Below are positions 8,536 to 17,368 of a stretch of DNA of 64,000 bases, one piece after another. This DNA comes from Microvirga sp. TS319 (GTDB lineage: Bacteria > Pseudomonadota > Alphaproteobacteria > Rhizobiales > Beijerinckiaceae). Positions within the stretch are counted from its first letter, which is position 1. Each line of letters begins with the position of its first letter. Where the stretch lies: positions 719,001 to 783,000 of the forward strand of contig NZ_JBGGGT010000002.1 of assembly GCF_041276405.1 (NCBI RefSeq). The letters are read 5' to 3'. Below the pieces are notes generated by a model. The model saw nothing but the letters and a program-made list of their open reading frames with translations, did no database searches and had not been told where the DNA came from. The translations under genes were made by a program, and so were the position numbers.

Positions 8536-8820
8536 CTAAACGCTTCGGAGATGGCCTCGAGGCGGGCGACTCTGACCGCTCCCTATGCCTGACGAGTGGA
8601 GCCCTGGGTGAGAGCGATTGGCGATCTCAACAATGATGATCCTTGCTCCAGCTTGTTCTGGGCTGAAGGTGTTCGTTCGGCCGCGGTATGCGACGAGGTC
8701 CAGTCCTATGCTGTCAGCAAGCTCGATATCAAACAAGAACAGTTTTACATCGCGGCGTACTCTATAGCCCATTGCGCGGTACTCTGCGGCGATTATCTTG
8801 ATTTGATCCTCCTCGTTCAT
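8536..8820 (-). CDS. Small protein resembling the start of a PD-(D/E)XK-type nuclease, probably truncated
   Basis: From ATG at 8820 the product begins MNEEDQIKIIAAEYRAMGYR, then VRRDVKLFLFDIELADSIGL with DLVAYRG and a hydrophobic strand ending IIIVEIANRS. The order helix, GY(x)V, DLxA, strand and VEI(x)(N/K) resembles the N-terminal half of restriction-endonuclease-like (AHJR-type) proteins, although the usual K of the E-x-K motif is not present. After about residue 70 the sequence becomes low-quality and stops near the IS1595 insertion point, so it is likely a remnant of a longer gene. A GGTGG sequence lies 7 bases before the start. The family call is tentative. Confidence 0.4.
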   Translation of the reverse strand: MNEEDQIKIIAAEYRAMGYRVRRDVKLFLFDIELADSIGLDLVAYRGRTNTFSPEQAGARIIIVEIANRSHPGLHSSGIGSGQSRPPRGHLRSV

Positions 8821-8824
8821 CTCT

Positions 8825-9223
8825 GCACCACCTTCGAATGATCTGGTGGATCCTGGGCACGGACGTAAATCGCAACCAGATTGTATTGCGCGGAGGATGG
8901 CGGCGAATTCCATGGGTGTTGAGGCGGCACCATAGAGCACGTTATGAAACTTGAGGTTGGTGCGCTGACTCGCAATGCGCTCTATCTCCCGATCATCTCT
9001 CAGGATTTTCCGCAGACCTTTTCTCCTTTGGATCCATTGCGTCCGTCGAGAGGGCGTCAAGAATCGCTTTGAGGATGTTATCCTTGCGACGATCCAAGTG
9101 GCGAAGATAATGGACAACCAAGGAGGTGGAGGGCTTGATCTTGACCCCGGCCAGATGCCCCTGAACACTGACTGCATAGACGCGTTGGCGCCACGCCTTG
9201 TAAGAGCGGGTTTCCGTAGCGAT
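8825..9223 (-). pseudogene. RusA-like Holliday junction resolvase relic
   Basis: One minus-strand frame reads TRSYKAWRQRVYAVSVQG, then a strand LVVHYLRHLDRRKDN directly followed by ILKAILDALSTDA. This is the RusA core, where conserved aspartates sit in an RxDxDN-KxxxDAL pattern. The frame stops at 8993, while a second frame continues with GLRKILRDDREIERIASQR, matching the RusA DD-x-x-I segment, and a third reads YNLVAIYVRAQDPP before the next gene. There is no start codon and there are at least two frameshifts, so it is broken. In phages and mobile elements such resolvases process branched DNA. Confidence 0.5.
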
Positions 9224-9585
9224 TCACCGAGATAGGTGATCTTGCGACGACAAAATGGTGGGGATCTTCAATCGGAGGCCGAGAGCGACGGCAGTGGAAT
9301 CTTCTTTCCCACCTATTGCGCGCCTGGCATGGTTCGGGGCAACACGGCCCCCAGCAGAAACAGCCTGAGCGAATGCCGATGAGCTGTCGAGATACGCTGA
9401 CAGCAGAGGCTGCACTGTCTAGGCGAGGAGCGCGATGGTCCCTTCTCGGATTTCTGGCCAGACGCCCGTACCAATATCGGACCCGCTGTTCCGCAAACAG
9501 GCCGAGCATCGCTTGCTCTCACGTTCATAACTTTTCGGGCATCCTCCAGAGCTGTAAGAGGCACGATTGAGGTGACCGTGAACCT
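9224..9585. other. Non-coding stretch between the RusA-like relic and the STAND gene
   Basis: About 360 bases with no convincing gene on either strand; short open frames overlap in all frames without recognisable motifs. No hairpin with a T tract was noticed at the end of the STAND gene. Confidence 0.5.
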
Positions 9586-12500
9586 TTATTGTTCGAGCAG
9601 CATTCTCAGCTGTTTCTGCGAGGGTTCGTCCCGTCCGGTATAGCGATGAGCTTGCTTGAGCTGGCCGTCAATGATTCTGTAGATGCTGGTAAAAATGGCG
9701 CGGCCGCCAAAGCCCTCTCCGCCATGCTGGGTGTAGAGGCTCTTCTCGCCAGCGACGACCCAGAGTGCCGCGAGGCCTTCCCGGTGAAGCAAGGCGAGAA
9801 AGTGCTCCCGATCGATCAGGGCTGCGCTCGTCCCGCGGTCACGGGTCGATGGGTCGAAGAACCGGATGACACCGCTTGCGTCAGCAAAGGCAGGCTCCCG
9901 CCCGTCGACGAGCCGCAGCCCCAAGCTCTGGAGGATCCAAGGAGCAGGCAACCGTACCGTTACGGTTTCATCGATGGAGTGGTCGTAGTTCCCACGCTCA
10001 CATCGATACTCTGTGGTGGTTGCCCTCACCGATACGCCAGGCTCACGCCACTCTTTGTCTTCCTCCGACCACACCGCTCCCCATTGGGTGCTCCATTCGA
10101 CATCGCCGGCTCCATTGCGACGCCAGGGATACTCGCCCAGGTACCGCCGGGTCCCTCCGCCCTCCGCAATGGGCAAGCAGTGCGAGTCTGTGAGCCGGCG
10201 ATCTGCAAGCGCCTCAACCAGGCGATCCTCATCCTCTTGCCGGACTAAGATCGCTGTAATCCGGCACCAGGTTTCCCGCACGACTCCAGCAGGGCTTCGG
10301 CTCGACTGGGGCAGTTGCCAGAGGTGAAACCCGTGCAGGGCTAACCAGCGGCGCCCCGTGTTGGGATCCAGCAGGTCAATGAACTCGGGTCCATCGAGGA
10401 TATCCCGCTCGGAGTCGCGCCAGAGCAAAGCCTCTTGGGTCGACCGGACAGCGGTGCGGGGAATCTTGGGGATCCAGAAAGTCGCGCGACTCGGCTGGCC
10501 CCATCCGACATCAAGCGTGCTGCGGATGAGGAGCGAAGGATCGATGTTCCGGAGGCGATCCTCGACGCCATCCTTGACCTCTGCCGCGGTGTCGTCCGTC
10601 ACTGGAGCAAGATTGTCCTCCATTCGAGCCCGGAGCTCGTAAAGGGCGAGCCACTGGTACTTCTTTCCGATCCGCTCGATCCGGTGGTCGTTCCGGCCTG
10701 AGCGTTGGCCTCGGTCGAACTGGCCGTGACGATCTTCGGACCAGCCAAGATCATGCGCCCGCTTGCAGACCCAGCGGCGTGCCCAGGCCAGGTTGAAATG
10801 GGCCGGGCCCGAGCGAGCCCTGATCTGGTACATACCGCCAGCGCGCCAATTCTCTGCCCGGGCACGATAATCCTCGTAAAGCGTCTCGCCGACGGCAGCT
10901 CGGAACGCCTCCGTGGCGATTTTAATCGCCTCAGCCTCTGGCCCATGCCATGTTGGATGCGGTCCCGCTTGTTGGAGTGTCGCCATTAGGCTGTTGTACG
11001 CAGCCAGCATCTCCGGCGTGGCGACAGCACGGAAATCCGCAAGCCATTGTTCGCCAAGATCTTGTGTGGTTGGCAGGACGCCCGTTTCCCGAAGCGCGGG
11101 ACTGAACCCGTCGACAACATAGTCCAGGACGTACCTGGCGAAATCGCCATCGCGGACACACGAGGAGACAATCTCGTCCGGTCCAACCCACCCAGAATCG
11201 TAGGTACGGGTGTACCCAGCAATGGTCTCATCGGATACGTGCTCAATCGGCCAAGCGCTGTGATAGGGAGGGTGCATGAGCGAGAGATCGAAATCCGCCG
11301 GCAGGCAGCCGCGGACGGAGGCATATTCGATCAAGGACCTAGCGTGATCCCGCAGTAGAGCATTGGCCGGAGGCCCACCAACCGCGAAAAATGCGGTCGA
11401 AATTTCCGTCACCACCTGTTGCAGGGCCTCATCGATCCACTTGCCCTGAAGCGCGGCGCCGTAAACAGCGGCGACCATCCGCTCAACCAAATACAGATCG
11501 TCAATCGCAGCGAACCGGCGGACGATAGAACGGGCAATCTCGGGGCGTGGTGTCATGAGCGCGGCCAGCGTCTTCGTCGCCCGGTCGCGCACCACGCGAT
11601 TTGTGGTGGTCAGGAACCAGGCCAGGATGATGCCAGCGAGTTCCGCGCGCTCCTGATCAATGAAATCGTTGCCGGCCTCGAGAGCCCAGTCGATCAAGGT
11701 CTCGATGGGCCCACCCTCAGCTTCGCCAACTGTAGCCACATGGATTGACCAATCGGCATCGCGCTCGGGCATCGTTTGGGCCGCCAAGCGATCATGCAGG
11801 AAACGGGCATTGTAGCGGTTCTCTGGCTCGGTGGCGACCGCGATCAAGGTGTCCAGGACAAGGCCTGCATCGTCCAGCTGCTCCACCGTCTTCAGGGTGT
11901 CTTCGGTGAAGTATGCCTGATTGCGCATTAGGAGGGAGGTTTTGAAGGCGTCCTCGATGAAGATCCGCCGCCAGGGATCAACCGGAAATGCTGTGATCTC
12001 GATTCCGTATCGTTCGGGGAGCTGCACCGCCAAGGCTTCCAGGACGCCGGGACCGATCACGATATCGTCCCGGGTCATCATCCGCCGGAACGGTGTGTCG
12101 TCGTCGAACGCCGTTCTGATATCTCGCCCGTTGAGGCTCTCCTCCAGAATTCCACGCGCGATCACATGGTCGCTGAAGCGCTCAAAGGTGAATCGCAGCA
12201 CCTCCCCGGGAGTGCCATCGGTAGTAATGATCGGCTCGAACGCGACCACTCCCTCGCTCTCCAGCTGGAAGAGCAGGTCGCGTTCCAAGGTGCCATCACC
12301 GGGATAGATGGTGTCGACGAGGTCATAGGCTTGATCCCTCGCAATCTCACTGTGGCCGGTCATGGCCATCTGATCGGCCAACGCCTTGAGGGTGCGTTCG
12401 ACAAACTGCCGCCCCCGCGCAAGCTTGAGCCGCAAATTGATGGCCTGTGTGACCGCCGCCGCATACAGGTCGAAAATTGCGGTGACGCCGCTCATCCCAC

Positions 12501-14082
12501 GGGGGAATGCCTGAAGGCCTTGCTTCTCGAAGCTGTCGCAGCACGATTTTAGAAACAGCGGGTTGCGGAACTCCTCTGCCGGGTACGGTTGGGAGGGCAA
12601 CACGACGCTGCGCATCATGAGATAGGCGCGTGCATCGGATGCATCAAAACCCCGATGTTCCACCCGGGGGAGCTCCTCAGCCGGCAGCGAGTCTGGGATA
12701 ACAGTGTTGAGATATGTCGTGCGGCAGGACACCACGATTGCAACGTGAGGAAACGCGCGGGCGTCATGGAAGAGGCCCGCCAGTCGGGACGGCCAGATAT
12801 CCGAGCCGTTGCGCTCATTGAGGGCATCAATGAGGATCAGCGCCCGTGCCCCGGCGGCCTGGGCAGCCGCGTCGAGAGCGCCGAGGAATGTCTTCGCCTG
12901 GACATGCACCGGCAGGTCGAGCTCGCGAATCACTTGGTTCCATGGCTCGGCATCGTTGAACTTGCTTCCGAGCAGCATCAGAGCTGGTCGGCCCCGCTCC
13001 ACCTCATAGGAGCATGCATCGGCGAGCAGGTGGGATTTGCCACGGCCGGCATCGCCATGGACCAACAGCCGCGTGGCATTGGCAAGGCGCCAAAGGTCGG
13101 AGCCCAGCTCGTCACGGATGGTGGCCAAGACCTCGGATAATTCGTGCAGAGCCTGCCTGCTTGGACCAGTCCTGGTCGAGGAATCCCTGCACGTCCATAG
13201 CCTTCCGACCTCTGCCAGGACATGCTCGTGGGCCTCGTCCACGAGCTGGCTCCATTCGGCTACGGGGTAATGGGCATCAGGCCCGGAAGGAGGCTGCGCA
13301 AAGGCCTTCATCACAGCCTCCAGGGAGGCAGACAATTCCCGAACGGCGCCAGCCGCGCTAGCACCGACAGCGGCAAGCACTAGCCGGGCGCGTTGGGACA
13401 ATGTAGCGCACCAGTCTCCAACCTGCTCGGTAAGGAAGGGATCACGGGCCATGCCGAGAAGAATTCGGCGGATAGGCAGTGCGACATTCGTCTCGGCTGT
13501 ATAGCGGCGTCCGAGGTCGGCTCTCGTGCGTTCGAACTTCGAGCGGAACCACGCGTGCGTCAGCAGCTCCGTGTCGAACCAGAACAGCACGCGTCCGACC
13601 CGAGCTGGATCATCAGTCGTAAGAAGGCGCTTGAGGGTGCTAGACCCCCAGAAGACGATCTCGATCGCGCGGCCCTCAGCCATACACTTGTTGATCCATT
13701 CGGTGCGCCAGGTCTCCCAGCGAGCCAGCGCCGTTTCCTGGTCCCCCTTGCGGCCGTCGCTGAGGTCGAAGGGAACACAGACCACGTACTCGACGAGGTT
13801 TGGGTGCTTCTTCAGCGCCGTCCCGATCGAGTCGTCGAGGCTCGTGAGGAGGCTGCTATCCATCCGCTTGTAATATTTGACCTGCCAGCCGACCTCGGAG
13901 CCATCTGCCCGAATCGTAAAGCACTCCACTCCGGCATCAGCTCCTGGCCCTTTTCGGTAATGCCTGGCGCCGGTTGGCAACGGTTCGAGGGCTGCCAACT
14001 GGCAGCACAGCTCCTCAAAGGCGCTGTCCTGGCTTCCACGGTGCAGGCGGATCTTGGAGAAGTCGATATCGGGCAGAGACAT
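9586..14082 (-). CDS. Mrr-like nuclease/STAND NTPase fusion, Avs-like anti-phage protein
   Basis: A 1498-residue protein. Residues ~18-72 form a PD-(D/E)XK nuclease motif set of the Mrr/Cap4 kind: FEELCCQLAA, then KGPGADAGVECFTI (Asp49) and GWQVKYY (Gln67-Val-Lys69). The centre is a STAND/NACHT NTPase with Walker A VHGDAGRGKSHLL (~345) and Walker B LILIDALNERNG (~412), followed by a sensor-like VSCRTTYLN. The remaining ~900 residues are a helical, repeat-like sensor region without named motifs. This layout and size match Avs-type phage sensors, which oligomerise on recognising a conserved phage protein and then degrade DNA. I cannot assign an Avs subtype. It stands alone, with no partner gene, between gene relics and an integrase, as expected for a single-gene Avs system. 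Confidence 0.7.
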   Translation of the reverse strand: MSLPDIDFSKIRLHRGSQDSAFEELCCQLAALEPLPTGARHYRKGPGADAGVECFTIRADGSEVGWQVKYYKRMDSSLLTSLDDSIGTALKKHPNLVEYVVCVPFDLSDGRKGDQETALARWETWRTEWINKCMAEGRAIEIVFWGSSTLKRLLTTDDPARVGRVLFWFDTELLTHAWFRSKFERTRADLGRRYTAETNVALPIRRILLGMARDPFLTEQVGDWCATLSQRARLVLAAVGASAAGAVRELSASLEAVMKAFAQPPSGPDAHYPVAEWSQLVDEAHEHVLAEVGRLWTCRDSSTRTGPSRQALHELSEVLATIRDELGSDLWRLANATRLLVHGDAGRGKSHLLADACSYEVERGRPALMLLGSKFNDAEPWNQVIRELDLPVHVQAKTFLGALDAAAQAAGARALILIDALNERNGSDIWPSRLAGLFHDARAFPHVAIVVSCRTTYLNTVIPDSLPAEELPRVEHRGFDASDARAYLMMRSVVLPSQPYPAEEFRNPLFLKSCCDSFEKQGLQAFPRGMSGVTAIFDLYAAAVTQAINLRLKLARGRQFVERTLKALADQMAMTGHSEIARDQAYDLVDTIYPGDGTLERDLLFQLESEGVVAFEPIITTDGTPGEVLRFTFERFSDHVIARGILEESLNGRDIRTAFDDDTPFRRMMTRDDIVIGPGVLEALAVQLPERYGIEITAFPVDPWRRIFIEDAFKTSLLMRNQAYFTEDTLKTVEQLDDAGLVLDTLIAVATEPENRYNARFLHDRLAAQTMPERDADWSIHVATVGEAEGGPIETLIDWALEAGNDFIDQERAELAGIILAWFLTTTNRVVRDRATKTLAALMTPRPEIARSIVRRFAAIDDLYLVERMVAAVYGAALQGKWIDEALQQVVTEISTAFFAVGGPPANALLRDHARSLIEYASVRGCLPADFDLSLMHPPYHSAWPIEHVSDETIAGYTRTYDSGWVGPDEIVSSCVRDGDFARYVLDYVVDGFSPALRETGVLPTTQDLGEQWLADFRAVATPEMLAAYNSLMATLQQAGPHPTWHGPEAEAIKIATEAFRAAVGETLYEDYRARAENWRAGGMYQIRARSGPAHFNLAWARRWVCKRAHDLGWSEDRHGQFDRGQRSGRNDHRIERIGKKYQWLALYELRARMEDNLAPVTDDTAAEVKDGVEDRLRNIDPSLLIRSTLDVGWGQPSRATFWIPKIPRTAVRSTQEALLWRDSERDILDGPEFIDLLDPNTGRRWLALHGFHLWQLPQSSRSPAGVVRETWCRITAILVRQEDEDRLVEALADRRLTDSHCLPIAEGGGTRRYLGEYPWRRNGAGDVEWSTQWGAVWSEEDKEWREPGVSVRATTTEYRCERGNYDHSIDETVTVRLPAPWILQSLGLRLVDGREPAFADASGVIRFFDPSTRDRGTSAALIDREHFLALLHREGLAALWVVAGEKSLYTQHGGEGFGGRAIFTSIYRIIDGQLKQAHRYTGRDEPSQKQLRMLLEQ

Positions 14083-14242
14083 TGAAGGCTGGCAATTGGA
14101 GGGGGAAGGTGCACAAAGGAGAATGAGCCGACCAGAATGGCATATACAGCACCAGCACCGTGGGCAACCGTGTTCGAAGCATCGCTGGACTTGGTTTCAG
14201 CCCCGATGTGTTGATCGCGCCGCCGTTTGCGGTCTGAATTCC

Positions 14243-15412
14243 TCAGATAGAGTAAAGCCGCGCTGCTTTTCCCATGGGCCGTTCTCCGTCGTTGTAGTAG
14301 CTGGCTGCCTGCTGAACCGAGCGGTGCTGCGACTGCTGCATGGCCTCAGGCAAGGGGACTCCGACACGGGCGGCCTGGGTTAGATATCCTGAGCGTAGCC
14401 CATGGGCACTGAATAGCGCCGGGTCGAACCCAGCCAATCGGCAGCGGCGTTTGACGATGTCATTGATAGCGTCGCTGCTGATCGCGCCTTGGCCTATCCG
14501 GCTCCACCGATCAATTGCCCGAAACACCGCTCCATCAGTAATCCCGGCCAGATCCAGCCATGTGATGAGCGCCTCGGCCGGACGGCCGATGAGCAGGACG
14601 CGGGAGCCGTCATCCGCGTTGCCGCGTTTGGTACGTCCGAGGCGGATCGCCAGGCAGGGAAGTTTCGCCGACTCTGGATCCCGAGGGTTGGCCGGCACCG
14701 GCGGGAGTGCCTCGATCTGATCCACCCGCAGTGAGGCCAGTTCCGAGCGCCGGCGGCCACCGGACGCGAAAGCGGTCAGCAGCAGGGCGCGGTCGCGCCG
14801 GTCGACGAGGCGGTTGAGCACGCAGGTGGCGAGCAGCCGGTCGAGCACATCGCGGGTGACCGCCCGCGGGCTCTTGCGCTGCGGGGGCCGGGCATTGGCC
14901 CGTACGGCGAACTTCAAGGCCGTCTTGAACGCGGGCGTCGCGAAGGTCGGCGCAAGGCCGCGCCAACGATGCAAAGTCGCCCAGCTGGCGAGACGGCGGC
15001 GAACGGTCCCCGGCGCGTGCGGCCCCTTTGTCCGCAGGAGGCCCTCGGCCTTGAGACCCGCCGCGACCGCCTCCGGCATCCCATGCCCCGGATCTGTCTC
15101 GCGCCTGACCGGATCCCAGAGATGATGGGCCAGGAATTTCAGGGCGAGCCCCTCGGGCGCTGGCCAGGGAAGGGGGAAGCCGGTTGCGGCGAGCGCCCAG
15201 CTCTCCAGATAGCCGAGATCCGAGGCGAGAGCGCGCAACGTGTTCGCGCCCATGCCCTCCTCCGCGAGATGCTTGAGGGTCGCGACGTCCTCATCCGTCA
15301 GCAAAGCCGCCAGCGCCTCGCGCCGGTCAGCCGGAAGAATGCCGGCGAGGGCGTCGAGCTCGTTCGTGCGGCGCAGATGGGGGCCGTCCTGGCGGTCGGT
15401 GACTTGGTCCAT
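14243..15412 (-). CDS. Tyrosine-type site-specific integrase
   Basis: A 389-residue recombinase. The N-terminal ~180 residues are a helical core-binding domain containing GMGANTLRALASDLGYLESW. The catalytic domain shows the first arginine in FASGGRRRSELASL, the HxxR motif in SAHGLRSGYLTQAAR, and the final histidine and nucleophilic tyrosine in SQHRSVQQAASYYND near the C-terminus. All catalytic residues appear present. A GAGGAG box lies five bases before the ATG at 15412. It is divergent in sequence from the recombinases at 33956-40281, so it probably belonged to a separate mobile element that now lies inside the island. No attachment repeats were recognised. Confidence 0.88.
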   Translation of the reverse strand: MDQVTDRQDGPHLRRTNELDALAGILPADRREALAALLTDEDVATLKHLAEEGMGANTLRALASDLGYLESWALAATGFPLPWPAPEGLALKFLAHHLWDPVRRETDPGHGMPEAVAAGLKAEGLLRTKGPHAPGTVRRRLASWATLHRWRGLAPTFATPAFKTALKFAVRANARPPQRKSPRAVTRDVLDRLLATCVLNRLVDRRDRALLLTAFASGGRRRSELASLRVDQIEALPPVPANPRDPESAKLPCLAIRLGRTKRGNADDGSRVLLIGRPAEALITWLDLAGITDGAVFRAIDRWSRIGQGAISSDAINDIVKRRCRLAGFDPALFSAHGLRSGYLTQAARVGVPLPEAMQQSQHRSVQQAASYYNDGERPMGKAARLYSI

Positions 15413-15554
15413 AGTCGCTCCTCATCCGGACCCACCGCATTCGCCCCACTTGGTGTGGGAGTAACCGGTCGGCCATTCTCCTGATACCCGCACAGCGTGT
15501 GAGCGTCAGCGAAAAGATCGTATCAAGGGCGAGCCCTGACGATAGGCGAGGGCA

Positions 15555-15785
15555 TCACGGTCCGAATTCGCGATCTAAGGCTTCCTGCTCTTCAGGAGTG
15601 CGTCCACTCTGCGCCTGCGCCAACACCTGCCGAAACTGGGCGCGCCTGTCCGCGGCGGAGGGGCGGATGGGGATAAGCAGGGCGATAGCCCGGCCATGGC
15701 TCCGGACCGAGACTGGACCGGGCAGTTGCACAATGGCGGTTGCCGACAGCGTCCGCAGGGTGCGCAAAGAGATCTTTCGAGCCAT
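15555..15785 (-). CDS. Small Phd/YefM-like antitoxin-type protein, orphan
   Basis: A 76-residue product with SVRSHGRAIALLIPI around residues 25-40, which resembles the HG-(x)-(x)-(x)-A-(x)-L-(x)-P strand of Phd/YefM antitoxins. The C-terminal AQFRQVLAQAQSGRTPEEQ is helical, as expected for a toxin-binding tail. No toxin gene follows in the next 140 bases or precedes it. The ATG at 15785 has no strong ribosome binding site. It may be a stray antitoxin or a remnant. Confidence 0.45.
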   Translation of the reverse strand: MARKISLRTLRTLSATAIVQLPGPVSVRSHGRAIALLIPIRPSAADRRAQFRQVLAQAQSGRTPEEQEALDREFGP

Positions 15786-16178
15786 TCACACAGTGTCATC
15801 TTCGCTGCCGCAACGGTCAAGATCAGGCAGGGCTGCGACCACCGAAGGAGCTGTCTGCAGAGCGGAGGGGCAAGAGCCAGACCTGCCTCAATCGCCGATG
15901 CCACCCTTCAGATCCGGCTGATTTTGCGTCACTCCTGATAACAAGGAATTATCGGGAGTGAGGCTGCATCTCCGAGTATATACCAAGTAAGCGGACTTAT
16001 CGTTTGATTAAATCCAATTACTCGAAAATGAACAAGTGTAACCAATCTTCTAGAGCATTCGGCGCGCCTTCTGACGAGGAAAGCCGCGGCCAAGGCAGCA
16101 AAACTGGGTTGAGCAAGTAGGCATGTGAGGTGAGCTCTTATCAGACACAACTCACACTGCAGTTCGCGCTTCCGCTGA
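15786..16178. other. Intergenic stretch left of the IS5 element
   Basis: About 390 bases, more AT-rich in the second half, without a supportable gene, RNA or terminator. Confidence 0.5.
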
Positions 16179-17132
16179 GAGGCTGGTGAGCAATTTTATT
16201 GCTCAATCTAAGTACTTGATTCAACATAGGTTTGGAGCTGGCTGCTGCTGCGGATGCGGGCTGTGTGACGGTCTGGGAGCCCCGCCATGGATGCCTGTCT
16301 CTACGCCAGCGACCTCACCGATGCCGAATGGGCGTTGCTCGAGCCCCTCGTTCCCCGCAGCCATCCGGCCGGACGACCGCAGACCTATCCGTTACGGCGC
16401 ATCGTCGATGCGATCTTTTACCTGCTACGCACTGGCGCACAATGGCGGCTGCTGCCGCACGAGTATCCGCCGCGTGGTGCCGTCTTCTACCACTATGCGC
16501 AGTGGCGCGAGGATGGCACCTGGGAGCACGTGACCCAGGTTCTGCGGGAGAGGTATCGCCGCGCGATCGGGCGGGCTGCTCAGCCGACAGCAGCGATCAT
16601 CGACAGCCAATCAGTTAAAACCACTGAGATGGGCGGCCCACGGGGGTACGATGGCGGCAAAAAGGTCAAGGGCCGCAAGCGTCATTTGCTGGTCGACACG
16701 CAAGGCACGCTGCTGAAGACCAAAGTCCATCCGGCCGACATCCATGACCGCGCCGGAGCTGAGATGCTGTTGGCAGGTCTGCAGCAACTCTTTCCAGCCA
16801 TCGAGCGGATGTGGGCTGACACGGCTTATCGCGGATTGAAGGACTGGCTGCGCCGAGCACTCGGCTGGAAGCTGTCGATCCCGCAACACTGGTGGAGCGG
16901 CGGCGTCTGGACACGGATTGATGCAGAGCCGCCGACGCGGCCGAGTGGCTTTCAGGTGCTCGCACGAAGGTGGGTGGTTGAGCGAACACTGGCGTGGCTT
17001 ACCACCAGTCGACGGCTCGCCAAGGACTACGAACGCCTGATCGAGACCGGCGAAATGCTGCTCTATCTCGCCATGAGCCGCATCCTGCTGCGCCGGCTCA
17101 CGCGAAAGGAAAGATAATTGCTCACCAGCCTC
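16179..17132 (+). mobile_element. IS5-family insertion sequence (IS427-like), apparently intact
   Basis: Inverted repeats GAGGCTGGTGAGCAATT (16179-16195) and its complement (17116-17132) bracket one transposase gene. TGA on both sides (16176-16178 and 17133-17135) is a 3-bp target duplication, matching the TNA type of the IS427 group. At 954 bp the element has a normal length. Confidence 0.9.
16287..17117 (+). CDS. IS5-family transposase
   Basis: A 276-residue DDE transposase. The N-terminus YASDLTDAEWALLEPLVP and the DAIFYLLRTGAQWRLLP segment are family hallmarks. Catalytic residues are visible as IIDSQSVKTT (Asp106), ADTAYRG (Asp178) and VVERTLAWL (Glu232), with the Y-(2)-R-(3)-E-(6)-K-like C-terminal region SRRLAKDYERL. 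The frame is uninterrupted and stops just at the right inverted repeat. Confidence 0.93.
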   Translation: MDACLYASDLTDAEWALLEPLVPRSHPAGRPQTYPLRRIVDAIFYLLRTGAQWRLLPHEYPPRGAVFYHYAQWREDGTWEHVTQVLRERYRRAIGRAAQPTAAIIDSQSVKTTEMGGPRGYDGGKKVKGRKRHLLVDTQGTLLKTKVHPADIHDRAGAEMLLAGLQQLFPAIERMWADTAYRGLKDWLRRALGWKLSIPQHWWSGGVWTRIDAEPPTRPSGFQVLARRWVVERTLAWLTTSRRLAKDYERLIETGEMLLYLAMSRILLRRLTRKER

Positions 17133-17368
17133 TGAAAGGTCGCGCTATTCATGGCATCCTCGCGGCTCAGATCAGGAGGTAAACAGAGTGTCAGCTTTGA
17201 GCGAACCCGCTCTGCTAGCCGGGCGCGGGCAAGTTGTTTGTTGCGGTTACAGCGTCTTAGTGGTCGCACGGGGGCTGCCACTCTTCGAAGCTAAGTCCTC
17301 GCAAGCGATAACAGCGCGTAACTTTGTCGCCATTTCTCAACTTGGAGAGTATCAGCTATCCTCCTGCC

